The translations under genes were made by a program, and so were the position numbers. Below the pieces are notes generated by a model that searched no databases, was not told the DNA's origin, and worked only from the letters and a program-made list of their open reading frames with translations. This document shows, piece by piece, positions 1-8,105 of a stretch of 64,000 nt of DNA. Positions within the stretch are counted from its first letter, which is position 1, and every line of letters starts with the position of its first letter. The DNA is from Bacteroidota bacterium (GTDB lineage Bacteria > Bacteroidota > Bacteroidia > Chitinophagales > Chitinophagaceae). The DNA is taken from NCBI GenBank assembly GCA_020161535.1, contig JAIUNW010000003.1, positions 248,001 through 312,000 of the forward strand, read 5' to 3'.

Positions 1-1489
1 AGAAGTATCGGCCGCGTATGGAATCGATTACAAACACAGTGAGCGCGATGCGATCGACTACAACCAGCAGGCATCGCTTCCGCATAAGCTAAGTCAGTAC
101 GGGCCTTATCTCGCCACCGGCGATATCAACAAAGATGGCCTCGAAGATTTTGTAATCGGCGCATCCGTAGGTCGGAAAAATGTTTTTTATATACAAACGA
201 CCGATGGCCATTTTCAAGCCGATTCGGCACGCATTATTGGCAACGACCGACACATACAGGAAGATATGGGTCTGTTGCTTTTCGATGCAGAGGGCGATGG
301 CGATCTTGATTTGTACGCGGTGAGTGGCAGTTATGAAATTGCGCCTAACAGTTCCGCCAGCCAGGACTTGTTGTATATCAATGATGGCAAGGGTTATTTT
401 ACACCCAGTAGTTCCGCCCTACCCCGCGATTACAGCAATGGTTCATGTGTAAAAGCCGCCGACTTTGATGGCGATGGCGATTTGGATCTTTTTGTGGGCA
501 GTCGCGGTATTTCGGGGGCTTATCCGTTGTCGACCGGTGGTCGCTTATTGCAAAACCTGCAAGGCACTTTCACCGATGTGACGAGTAAATACTGTGCGGC
601 ACTCGCCGATGCCGGCATGATCACCGATGCGCTTTGGTCTGATTTCGATAACGACGGCAAGCCTGATCTAGTCATCACCGGTGAATGGTTGCCGATTCGT
701 TTTTACCGCAATACGGGGGATGGCTTTGCCTTGGTTGAGCTTACCGAACTGGAAGCGAATAGCGGTTGGTGGAACAGCCTGGCTGCCGGCGATTTCGATG
801 GGGATGGTGATATCGATTATGTAGCTGGCAACCTCGGTCTGAATTCCAATTACAAGGCCAGCCAACAGGAACCTTTGCAATTGTATGCAAAAGATTTTGA
901 CGACAATGGTTTACTCGATCCATTTGTGTTTGGGTATGGGTTGGCAGAAGATGGCAGCCGCAAGCCCTTCCCCATGACGGTGCGCGACGATATGATCAGC
1001 CAGTTGTTACCAATACGTAAACGATTTCCTACTTATAAAGCATTTGGTCTTGCCGATATGAATAAAATATTGGGGCCAACGGGAAAAGAAGGCGCCGTGT
1101 ACCTAAAGGCCACCAATATGGCAAGTTGTTATATCGAGAACAAGGGCCAGGGGCAGTTTGCCATCCGCCCATTGCCCCTGGCAGCGCAGGAAGCGCCGGT
1201 ATATGGACTATTGCCTATGGATGTAAATGGTGACAGCCAGTTGGACATCATTCTATCGGGCAACGATTACGGCATGGAGCCATATAGCGGTCGGCATGAT
1301 GCGTTCAACGGACTCGTATTATTAGGCGATGGGCAGGGCCGGTTTTCGCCGCTAACCATCCAACAAAGTGGTTTGTATATTCCGGGGGATGGCAAGGCCC
1401 TGGCGCTGGTAAAACGATTCGATGGAAAGCCACTGATTATTGCCACCCAAAACCAGGGAAAGCTAAAACTGTTTCAACCAAAGCAATAA
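1..1489 (+). CDS. FG-GAP/VCBS repeat protein (5' partial)
   Basis: The reading frame is open to the left edge (from base 2), so the start lies outside the window; the first internal ATG at 266 is not a credible start because repeat motifs lie upstream of it. About seven calcium-binding loops of the FG-GAP/VCBS type are visible, such as NKDGLEDFVIG, DFDGDGDLDLFVGS, DFDNDGKPDLVITG and DVNGDSQLDIILSG. Such repeats build beta-propellers in secreted or surface proteins; this one resembles the CRTAC1/ASPIC-like proteins common in Bacteroidota. Ligand and exact role cannot be read from this fragment. It ends 86 bp before msrA, with no clear terminator between. Confidence 0.85.
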   Translation, partial: EVSAAYGIDYKHSERDAIDYNQQASLPHKLSQYGPYLATGDINKDGLEDFVIGASVGRKNVFYIQTTDGHFQADSARIIGNDRHIQEDMGLLLFDAEGDGDLDLYAVSGSYEIAPNSSASQDLLYINDGKGYFTPSSSALPRDYSNGSCVKAADFDGDGDLDLFVGSRGISGAYPLSTGGRLLQNLQGTFTDVTSKYCAALADAGMITDALWSDFDNDGKPDLVITGEWLPIRFYRNTGDGFALVELTELEANSGWWNSLAAGDFDGDGDIDYVAGNLGLNSNYKASQQEPLQLYAKDFDDNGLLDPFVFGYGLAEDGSRKPFPMTVRDDMISQLLPIRKRFPTYKAFGLADMNKILGPTGKEGAVYLKATNMASCYIENKGQGQFAIRPLPLAAQEAPVYGLLPMDVNGDSQLDIILSGNDYGMEPYSGRHDAFNGLVLLGDGQGRFSPLTIQQSGLYIPGDGKALALVKRFDGKPLIIATQNQGKLKLFQPKQ

Positions 1490-1575
1490 ATTGTACCGGA
1501 ATCGCTGCCACTAAACCAAATGGGTTGCGCGGTTGTTTAAGTAGCGATACCAATCTGTAAAACAAAAATTAGACG

Positions 1576-2064
1576 ATGGTTACTGAAAAAGCAATACTGG
1601 CAGGCGGTTGTTTCTGGGGTGTGGAAGAATTAATCAGGCAATTGCCTGGCGTAACCCATACGGTGGTCGGGTACACGGGCGGAGATGTTAAAAACGCTAC
1701 CTACCGGAACCATGGCAGTCATGCAGAAGGCATTGCCATTGATTTTGATCCGGCGGTGCTGGGCTATCGCCAACTGCTGGAATTCTTTTTCCAAATACAC
1801 AACCCAACTACCCGCAACCGCCAGGGCAATGATATCGGCAGTTCCTATCGCTCGGCGATTTTCTACCTCGATGCGGCGCAGAAAAAAACCGCCGAAGAAT
1901 TGATCACGGCGATGAATGCATCTGGCAAATGGCCCGGCCCGATTGTAACCGAAGTGGTGCCGGCAGGTGATTTCTGGGACGCAGAAGAAGAACACCAGGA
2001 CTACCTGCAGAAGCATCCCAATGGCTATACCTGCCATTGGGTGCGCCCTGATTGGACATTATAG
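1576..2064 (+). CDS. msrA: Peptide-methionine (S)-S-oxide reductase MsrA
   Basis: Reduces methionine-S-sulfoxide in proteins and free methionine, a repair step after oxidative damage in the cytoplasm. The N-terminus carries the catalytic motif GGCFWGVEE with the nucleophilic Cys at residue 12, followed by the family signatures VGYTGG and [11 protein letters not shown], and [15 protein letters not shown] near the C-terminus. At 162 residues it is a normal single-domain MsrA with no fused MsrB. It converges on the oxidative-stress gene dps, with only 29 bp between the two stop codons. Confidence 0.96.
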   Translation: MVTEKAILAGGCFWGVEELIRQLPGVTHTVVGYTGGDVKNATYRNHGSHAEGIAIDFDPAVLGYRQLLEFFFQIHNPTTRNRQGNDIGSSYRSAIFYLDAAQKKTAEELITAMNASGKWPGPIVTEVVPAGDFWDAEEEHQDYLQKHPNGYTCHWVRPDWTL

Positions 2065-2093
2065 TCGGCCTAATTTGAAATTTATCGCCTGGT

Positions 2094-2570
2094 TTACTTG
2101 AAATACCGACGTAGGGTCCAGGCCATTTTTTCGTGTTGCTGCAACAAAGCAGTCAGAAAATCGGTCGTGCCCTTGTCTTTGTATTTGTCTTCGTAATCGT
2201 CTATTTTGGTACGCAAAGATTTGATGACTGCTTCATGGTCATGCAGCAGCTCTTTCACCATATCCAGGTTTTTCGCCGGGTTTTTACCGGGGGATTCTTT
2301 TAAACCACTCATCGATCCAAATTCGCTGCTGGTACCAATCGCAACCCCACCCATCTGGCTCACCCTTTCTGCAATTTCATCAATCGCTTCCTGGATCTGC
2401 TCGTAATGGCTTTCAAACAACTTGTGCAACTCCATAAAGTTATCGCCCGACACATTCCAATGGAATTTCCTGGTTTTAAAATAAAGAATGTGCGCATCGG
2501 CCAGGCATTCATTCAGGGATTTACAAATCGCCGTCAGGTTCTTATCGGCAATGGCAATATTCGGTTTCAT
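2094..2570 (-). CDS. dps: Dps family DNA-protection/ferritin-like protein
   Basis: Forms a dodecameric ferritin-like shell that oxidises and stores iron using hydrogen peroxide and protects DNA. The Dps ferroxidase signature is present: KFHWNVSG, then MELHKLFESHY, then EAIDEIAERV, giving the His, Asp and Glu ligands shared between subunits. The length of 158 residues is typical. The N-terminus is short and has few lysines, so DNA binding by a tail is not obvious from sequence. It is convergent with msrA, and its upstream region contains the inverted repeat at 2656-2676. Confidence 0.94.
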   Translation of the reverse strand: MKPNIAIADKNLTAICKSLNECLADAHILYFKTRKFHWNVSGDNFMELHKLFESHYEQIQEAIDEIAERVSQMGGVAIGTSSEFGSMSGLKESPGKNPAKNLDMVKELLHDHEAVIKSLRTKIDDYEDKYKDKGTTDFLTALLQQHEKMAWTLRRYFK

Positions 2571-2655
2571 ATCATTTATTTACTGCGTCCACATGCAATG
2601 CCCATGCCTGGGGTAGTTGTGCAAATAATAGTGCTGCCGGAAAAAATACTTTCCA

Positions 2656-2676
2656 CTACGCAACTATATTGCGTAG
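2656..2676. promoter_or_regulatory. Perfect 8-bp inverted repeat, candidate operator
   Basis: CTACGCAA and TTGCGTAG flank a 5-bp CTATA spacer. The repeat sits between the divergent dps gene and the tRNA-like gene. The half-site TGCGTAGTT recurs at 7408-7416, next to the helix-turn-helix remnant, so it may be an operator left from a regulator or toxin-antitoxin module. The link is an inference from two occurrences only. Confidence 0.45.
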
Positions 2677-2716
2677 TTTGTTCTACATCTTTGTTCAGCA
2701 GTTATTTGACAATACG

Positions 2717-2847
2717 AAGGCAGTAGCTCAGTGGTAGAGCAATAAAACAGTTTCTGCATTATCGCCAGCGATTTTCCCATCGCAACGGTCAACCGAAACC
2801 TACTTCTATTCATTTGTGGGTCGCCGGTTCGATTCCGGCCTGCCTTC
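2717..2847 (+). tRNA. tRNA-like gene with a 59-nt extra insert in the anticodon loop
   Basis: All arms of a tRNA can be drawn. The acceptor stem is AAGGCAG (2717-2723) with CTGCCTT (2840-2846). The D-arm is GCTC/GAGC (2726-2740) with an AGTGGTA loop. The T-arm is GCCGG-TTCGATT-CCGGC (2823-2839). The anticodon stem is ATAAA (2742-2746) with TTTGT (2813-2817), including one T-G pair, and the variable loop is GGGTC. The anticodon loop, normally 7 nt, is 66 nt here (2747-2812), so no anticodon can be assigned and no U33 follows the 5' stem half. The insert itself folds: GTTTC (2750-2754) pairs with GAAAC (2795-2799) around the hairpin GCGAT/ATCGC (2768-2783). It could be a tRNA pseudogene, an intron-bearing tRNA or a tRNA-mimic RNA. 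Confidence 0.55.
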
Positions 2848-2923
2848 CTTCGCCAGGTCACCTTCATCTTACTTCTTTGTCCAAAAACAGATGAAAAATT
2901 ACCTGGTTCTTTAATCGATAGGT

Positions 2924-3682
2924 ATGCGTAGTATTTGGAAAGTAGCCATGCGGCAACAGGCCGTTTACCTGCCCGGGGTTAAAACCGAACAGAGCGAACC
3001 CGCAGCCACCCTGTTGGTGAGCCGGATGGCTGAACTGGGTTTTATTCCCAGCGAACAATTGTTGCACAGTTTAATGGACCTGAGCGCGATTATTGTATTT
3101 GAAAAGAAAACGAACTACTGCTCATTCAGTTAATTGGCGCCCCTTGGTTGCAAACACAGTGGTGATATCCGCGCCATACCTGATAAAGTAGGCACAGCAG
3201 AATATATTGAGATCAACCTACCCGAGCTCAAAGGAGCAGACGCCCGCTATGTGCTGTTCACTTGCAACGCGTATAGTGGCGGCGAACTGACACCCAACCT
3301 GGTGGTGGGCTGGATGAACAGTTTATACCCCATGAAAATTTCAGCTACGAGCGGAGTAGCCTATGATCCCTCTTGCGTACAACAGCAAGTACGCATCAGC
3401 AATGGTTTGCAAAAAGGCCTTGTGTTTGGCGTGCTCGATGTGCAGGCTGCGGTAATTACCTGGTTGGAAATGGATTTCCAGGGGCAGGTAGCGCAGCAAC
3501 TACATTTAACCGGTATAGAAACCCTGCTTCGCAAATTGCGTAGCCGGATCAGTGTGGGACAACTATTGACCCTAAAAGCAAGTGCACAGCAAATGACCCA
3601 GCTACCCATCGACCAGGCAGACGAAGTGTATGATGCCGCCTGTGCGAAAGACGCTGCCAAACTAAGCGCGCTGCTTCTGTAA
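2924..3682 (+). pseudogene. Broken gene, possibly MXAN_6230/SCO0854-like family
   Basis: Two open stretches lie in the same frame, separated by a TAA at 3131-3133. The first (ATG at 2924) encodes 69 residues that resemble an N-terminus (QAVYLPGVKTE, then LVSRMAELGFIPSEQLLHSL). The second, 182 residues running to 3682, has only a TTG as possible start and looks like a C-terminal part (ARYVLFTCNAYSGGEL, MKISATSGVAYD, GLVFGVLDVQAAVITWLEMD), a style seen next to TerD-like domains. From memory the two ends match opposite ends of the long MXAN_6230/SCO0854 RING-type proteins, which would mean a large internal deletion plus a stop. That family assignment is tentative; the interruption itself is directly visible. 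The gene lies just downstream of the tRNA-like gene. Confidence 0.5.
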
Positions 3683-3724
3683 AACCTACGCGCTTATCAA
3701 CTACATTCACGTAAGCAACCGCAT

Positions 3725-5023
3725 ATGAAAAAAATACTGCTCGCTCTTGTATGCATGGTGCACCTGCAAGCCATGTCGCAATCAGGCAAAAAGTTGGTGC
3801 TGATTACCATTGATGGTTTTCGGCCGGCGTTTTACCTCGACAGCAATTGGCACACACCTCACCTGCGTTCAATTTTCAGAAATGGTACTTACGCCAAGGG
3901 CGTGAACAGTGTTTTTCCTTCGATGACTTATCCATCGCACACCACGATTGTTACCGGTGTATGGCCGGCCAAACATGGCATTTATTATAACAACAAACCG
4001 ACGCCGGCAGACAGCATCTACTGGATGGCATCTTCGATCAAAGTGCCCACGCTCTGGGAGCTTGCTCATGCCAAAGGATTGAAAACCGCTTCGCTTTTTT
4101 GGCCCGTTTCCGCACAGGCACCGGTTGATTACAATATTCCTGATATCGGCAGCCTCGGTGAAACAACCCGTGAAGCATACAGCGCACCATCCACCCTGAT
4201 TTCTCAATTAAAAGAAGAAGTATTTCAGCAGACCACGCAGATTGATTACGGAACAGATCACCAGGTTGCTGCCATCGCCGCCTATATCATCAAAAAAGAC
4301 CAGCCTGATTTCATGACCATCCACTTCTTTTCGGTGGATCATTTTTCGCATAAGCAAGGCCGTGAGGGTGAACTTGTACACGCTGCTGTTCGTGATGCCG
4401 ACAGCAGTGTAGGCATCATCATAAAAGCGTTGCAAGATGCCGGTTGTTGGAACAATACTGTACTCATCGTCACCGGCGATCATGGCTTTCACAATGTCCA
4501 AACAAAGATCAGCCCCAATATTTGGCTGAAAGAAGCGGGGCTGTTGCAAGACATTGCGTCGGGCCAATGGAAAGCGCGGTTCTATGCCGTGGGCGGTTCC
4601 TGCTACCTATACCTAAAAGACAAAGGCGACCGCGCTACCCTCGAAGCGGTGTATGCAATGCTGAAAAAGCGAAGTAAAGCTGAGCAAAAACTTTTTCGCC
4701 TGATCGATAGAAAGAAATTGGCTGCCATCGGCGGCAATCCCGAAGTGGCATTTGCGCTAAGCGCCATCGGCACAGCCTATTTTGACAACAGCGAAACGGG
4801 GCTGGCCCTGCAGCCTGGAACAGGCGGCGGACATGGCTATTTCCCCGACGATCAGGAAATCCAAACCGGCCTGGTGATGACCGGTCCCGGTATTCGCAAA
4901 GGAGCTGTTATACAGCAAATGAATCTTCGGGATATAGCGCCCCTGGTAGCCAGGCTGTTACAGTTGCCGCTTACAACGGCCGATGGAAAAATTCCAGCTA
5001 AGGCATTGACAACGGCCAAATAA
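3725..5023 (+). CDS. Alkaline-phosphatase superfamily phosphodiesterase (nucleotide pyrophosphatase type)
   Basis: Predicted exported hydrolase of phosphodiester or pyrophosphate bonds, ENPP/NPP type. A signal peptide (MKKILLALVCMVHLQAMSQ) is followed by LVLITIDGFRP, with the first metal-binding Asp, and FPSMTYPSHTTIVTGVWPAKHG, which holds the catalytic Thr. Further metal ligands are seen in FSVDHFSHKQG, VTGDHGFHNV and GTGGGHGYFPDD. At 432 residues it is the usual length for bacterial members. The physiological substrate (nucleotide, phospholipid head group or other) cannot be told from sequence. The gene stands alone, 42 bp after the broken gene. Confidence 0.9.
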   Translation: MKKILLALVCMVHLQAMSQSGKKLVLITIDGFRPAFYLDSNWHTPHLRSIFRNGTYAKGVNSVFPSMTYPSHTTIVTGVWPAKHGIYYNNKPTPADSIYWMASSIKVPTLWELAHAKGLKTASLFWPVSAQAPVDYNIPDIGSLGETTREAYSAPSTLISQLKEEVFQQTTQIDYGTDHQVAAIAAYIIKKDQPDFMTIHFFSVDHFSHKQGREGELVHAAVRDADSSVGIIIKALQDAGCWNNTVLIVTGDHGFHNVQTKISPNIWLKEAGLLQDIASGQWKARFYAVGGSCYLYLKDKGDRATLEAVYAMLKKRSKAEQKLFRLIDRKKLAAIGGNPEVAFALSAIGTAYFDNSETGLALQPGTGGGHGYFPDDQEIQTGLVMTGPGIRKGAVIQQMNLRDIAPLVARLLQLPLTTADGKIPAKALTTAK

Positions 5024-5105
5024 TTATTAGCACACAAAAGCATTCAGATTACAGAATGCATTCACACAATATTTGTAATTTTCGCAAGGGAGGCATACAT
5101 CCATC

Positions 5106-5999
5106 TTGGATCAAATTGCATTCAAACCAGGTATAGAAATAAAAAGATCGCTGATTCACTCTTTGTACGGAGGAAATCAGCAATCCGGCATTTCTTTTCC
5201 CCAGAATGCACCCTATATTTTCATTTTCACCGGTGCGGCTGGCACGCAACACGGATACAAAGACCAATGGGAAAACGATGAAATTTTCAGCTATACCGGC
5301 GAAGGTCAGTTAGACGACATGCAATTCAACCGGGGCAACTTGAAACTCAAAGACCATATCAGCGACGGCCGGCGTGTATTCTTGTTTAAGCAAACCCGAA
5401 AAGCCTATGTGGAACTGGTCAGTGAATTAGAATTCTTCGACTATGACTTTTTTGAAGCGCCTGATAGAAATGGCAAAAACAGAAAAGCGATCAAATTCTT
5501 TTTCAGGAGGGCTGGACAGGCATTAAGTTATGCCCACTCAGTGAATGCGTTCATAACTCAGTCACATGAACAACTATCTATCTACGTAAACCTTCCAAAT
5601 ATCACAGAGCGAAGTGGACTAATCACATCAAGGGTTGGACAAGGTGCATACAGAAAAAGTATATTACATCGTTGGAAATTCAAATGTGCCGTTACCGACT
5701 TCAACAAACCAGAAATACTAATAGCTTCACACATTTTGGCTTGGCGGCATGCCAATGATGAGCAGCGACTCGACGTCCACAACGGCATATTACTTTCGCC
5801 CACCTACGATGCGCTCTTTGACCTGAATTTGATCAGTTTCGAAAACAATGGTAAGATTATCTTATCTGATACCCTAACTGGAACCAATTATAAAAACATT
5901 GGCGTATCGGGGCAGGAAAAAATAAAAAATTTAAGCATCGAAAATCATGACTATTTGGACCGTCATAGAAATTGGATCAGAATGAAATCTGGTCAATAA
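5106..5999 (+). CDS. SRA-like/HNH endonuclease, probable modification-dependent restriction enzyme
   Basis: The C-terminal half is an HNH_2-type nuclease: Cys194, His209 in IASHILAW and Asn226 in HNGILLSPTYDALFD. The N-terminal half, about residues 13-140, has YGGNQQSGIS, FIFTGAAGTQHGY, FSYTGEGQLDDMQF, GNLKLKDH and RRVFLFK, which fit the SRA-like domain found in ScoMcrA-type enzymes. SRA plus HNH suggests a type IV enzyme that cuts modified DNA. The start is a TTG with AGGGAGG about 13 bp upstream; no in-frame ATG lies near it. The gene is visibly more AT-rich than its neighbours and stands alone with no methyltransferase, consistent with horizontal acquisition. Confidence 0.78.
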   Translation: MDQIAFKPGIEIKRSLIHSLYGGNQQSGISFPQNAPYIFIFTGAAGTQHGYKDQWENDEIFSYTGEGQLDDMQFNRGNLKLKDHISDGRRVFLFKQTRKAYVELVSELEFFDYDFFEAPDRNGKNRKAIKFFFRRAGQALSYAHSVNAFITQSHEQLSIYVNLPNITERSGLITSRVGQGAYRKSILHRWKFKCAVTDFNKPEILIASHILAWRHANDEQRLDVHNGILLSPTYDALFDLNLISFENNGKIILSDTLTGTNYKNIGVSGQEKIKNLSIENHDYLDRHRNWIRMKSGQ

Positions 6000-6349
6000 A
6001 TTTTTTGATTGTGTCATTGAAAATCAATCATGACAATACACTGATTATTACCGTCAAACAATATCGGTAAAGTTGAAAAAGCGAACAATAAGCCCTTTGT
6101 CTTTCATAGGTTCTCAGGGCAGCAAAAGCAAACTGAGCTAATCTTGGGTGAAACCTGAAATACGCCAGCGCACTGATGCAAACCACTTTCAATCCTTTTA
6201 TAATAGGCCGACTAAACGGCTCTCTCAAGCGCCAATCGCTGTTGATTTTCAGCAATTAACCCCCGCTTAACCAAAAAATTTCAATTTTTCGCCCAACCGG
6301 TTAAACCCGCCCTCTTTTTTACGTTCTTATCCTGACTAAAACCACTATC
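6000..6349. other. Gene-poor intergenic region
   Basis: These 350 bp are AT-rich and continue the base composition of the HNH gene. A 75-codon open frame on the minus strand (6028-6255) has no recognisable motif and no ribosome site, so it is not called. No repeat or terminator was seen. The end of the region must contain the promoter of the lipoprotein gene at 6350. Confidence 0.5.
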
Positions 6350-7330
6350 ATGCATCCTTACAAAATTCTACGGGCCGCAGCCCTGCTTACCAGCTTCGGC
6401 CTTTTTGCCGCGTGCAATAAGAACAACGACACGCCGGCCGGCAACGATAATTCTGTCGCTGACCTGCAAACGCAAGCCGATGACCAGGCTTTTGTTACCA
6501 ATGAAGACGAAGCCGTTTCAAACGATGTCAACACTGCCCTTTACACCGAAGCGACCAATCAAAGATCGTCTGAAAGAACCGCCGCCAACAGCGACCAGAG
6601 AATCATCGTCGGGCCACTCAAAGGCATCATCTGCGATGCCAGCATCACCGTTAGTGAAGCCGACAATGTTCGCACTATTACCATTGTGTACGACGGCAGC
6701 AATTGCGCTGGCAACCGCACCCGCACCGGAACCATTGTATTGACCATGGCATCGGGTGTACATTGGGCAGACAAAGGCGCTTTGATCAATGAAAGCATTA
6801 ACAACTTGGTGATCACCCGCCTGCGCGATAACAAGAGCATGACGTTTAATGGCAGCAGGACCTTTACCAATGTTTCCGGTGGACTCATTGAAAATCTTTC
6901 ATCCCTTGGTTCTATCACCCATACTGTAGAAGGCGCGCTCACTGTCACCTTCGACAATGGCAAACAACGCGCCTGGAATGTCGCCAAGCAAAAAGTTTTC
7001 ACCTATAACAATGGTATCGTACTCACCGTAACCGGTACGCATGCCGATAGCAATGGCAATAACAATGTGGCCGTTTGGGGAACCAACCGCTTTGGTACTG
7101 AATTCGAATCGCTTATTACCCAGGCCAAAGTGTTCCGCCAGGATTGTGACTTCCGCCTCACTGCGGGTCAAAACGAACTGATTCGCGCCGACGACATCAA
7201 GATGATCGTCACCTACGGACTCAATGCCGACGGCAATCCAACCAGTTGCCCAGGCACCGGTAGCTACTACATGAAAATTGTCATCAACAAAAAAGACGGC
7301 ACACAGGTAACAAAAATTGTTGCGTACTAG
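6350..7330 (+). CDS. Uncharacterised lipoprotein
   Basis: A signal peptide ends in the lipobox LFAAC, so the mature protein of about 305 residues should be anchored by its Cys at residue 22. It begins with an acidic, Asn/Asp-rich stretch, followed by a region rich in Thr, Val and Asn with alternating beta-strand character (RTITIVYDGSNCAGNRTRTGTI, NGKQRAWNVAKQ). Later cysteines at roughly residues 93, 121, 264 and 300 could form disulphides. No enzymatic motif is seen. Similar lipoproteins of unknown role are common in Chitinophagaceae. A strong hairpin terminator follows 32 bp after the stop. Confidence 0.8.
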   Translation: MHPYKILRAAALLTSFGLFAACNKNNDTPAGNDNSVADLQTQADDQAFVTNEDEAVSNDVNTALYTEATNQRSSERTAANSDQRIIVGPLKGIICDASITVSEADNVRTITIVYDGSNCAGNRTRTGTIVLTMASGVHWADKGALINESINNLVITRLRDNKSMTFNGSRTFTNVSGGLIENLSSLGSITHTVEGALTVTFDNGKQRAWNVAKQKVFTYNNGIVLTVTGTHADSNGNNNVAVWGTNRFGTEFESLITQAKVFRQDCDFRLTAGQNELIRADDIKMIVTYGLNADGNPTSCPGTGSYYMKIVINKKDGTQVTKIVAY

Positions 7331-7362
7331 TATCTATCACCACTTCTGAAACCACGCTCAAC

Positions 7363-7396
7363 AAAGCAGCCTTCTACCATCGAAGGCTGCTTTGCT
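7363..7396 (+). terminator. Hairpin terminator after the lipoprotein gene
   Basis: A perfect 12-bp stem, AAAGCAGCCTTC (7363-7374) with GAAGGCTGCTTT (7382-7393), encloses a 7-nt loop. The 3' stem arm ends in TTT and is followed by GCTTTAT. It lies 32 bp after the lipoprotein stop codon, and could also end transcription from the minus strand. Confidence 0.8.
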
Positions 7397-7652
7397 TTAT
7401 ACAACTGCGTAGTTGCATTTATTTTCTACGGTAAAATTGACACCCGCTCGTACCCATTTGTCAACGACCTGCGGACTAACACCCATTTTTTCTGCCAGTT
7501 TCTTCTGTGACCAATTCAACGCTTGCTAACAGGCCGCAATATTCGTCGTCATGCAGCGCGATTTGTTCACCGATTGGCGCTTCTGGTGCTGCAAACGGGT
7601 TTGCCCATCCAAACTCACCAATCACCACTAAGCCAACGAAAAATAAGTGCAA
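7397..7652 (-). pseudogene. Remnant of an XRE-type helix-turn-helix protein
   Basis: Read on the minus strand, 7397-7530 encodes ALNWSQKKLAEKMGVSPQ, then VVDKWVRAGVNFTVE, the typical recognition helix of small Bacteroidota XRE/HigA-like regulators. In this frame a TAG lies immediately upstream at about 7540. A neighbouring frame (7476-7652, TTG start) encodes FGWANPFAAPEAPIGEQIALHDDEYCGLL, which could be the preceding part after a frameshift. No complete gene remains. The end of the remnant overlaps a CAACT/AGTTG inverted repeat at 7402-7415. The HTH match is clear; the reconstruction of the upstream part is uncertain. Confidence 0.5.
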
Positions 7653-7752
7653 ATCAACCTATGGGATTACTCGAATAATCTACATAAAATGCACAACCTG
7701 ATTTTCAAAACGGCTTTTCCCGATCTTCAACACCTCATTAAAATCAAAAACC

Positions 7753-8076
7753 ATGGGAAAATTTGTTATCTCCACCGTAGCAAACGGATTTCGCTTCAAC
7801 CTCAAAGCCGACAACGGCCAAAACATTTTGCACAGCGAAACGTATAACAGCAAATCAGCTTGCCAAAACGGTGTCGACTCCGTGAAGAAAAATGCGACCG
7901 ACGACAGCAGGTATGAAAAGCTCGATGCCAAAGATGGTCGCCCCTACTTCAACCTCAAAGCAGGTAACGGCCAGGTGATCGGCACCAGCCAGCTCTATGC
8001 CGACGCAGCAGGTCGCGACAATGGCATCGCTTCTGTAAAAGCCAATGCACCCAACGCCACTGTTACTGAAGAATAA
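7753..8076 (+). CDS. YegP family (DUF1508) protein
   Basis: A small protein of 107 residues made of two tandem DUF1508 units. The first is FVISTVANGFRFNLKADNGQNILHSE and onward, the second YFNLKAGNGQVIGTSQLY and onward; each ends in a GxxSVKxNA motif (VDSVKKNA, IASVKANA). This is the normal two-repeat YegP architecture. The family is widespread, folds as a small alpha/beta unit and has no firmly assigned activity; stress-related roles have been suggested. The ATG at 7753 is preceded by an AT-rich leader. It appears monocistronic. Confidence 0.9.
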   Translation: MGKFVISTVANGFRFNLKADNGQNILHSETYNSKSACQNGVDSVKKNATDDSRYEKLDAKDGRPYFNLKAGNGQVIGTSQLYADAAGRDNGIASVKANAPNATVTEE

Positions 8077-8105
8077 TCAACAAACGCCTTCTATCAACCC
8101 CGCCC

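Noticed and set aside
668..923. Open frames on the minus strand inside the VCBS gene
   Set aside because: They are antisense shadows of the DFDGDGD repeats and have no start signals or motifs of their own.
2717..2847. Group I intron in the tRNA-like gene
   Set aside because: The insert is only about 59 nt longer than a normal loop and has no room for the P3-P8 core.
6028..6255. 75-codon minus-strand open frame
   Set aside because: No recognisable fold, no ribosome site and AT-rich filler composition; probably chance.
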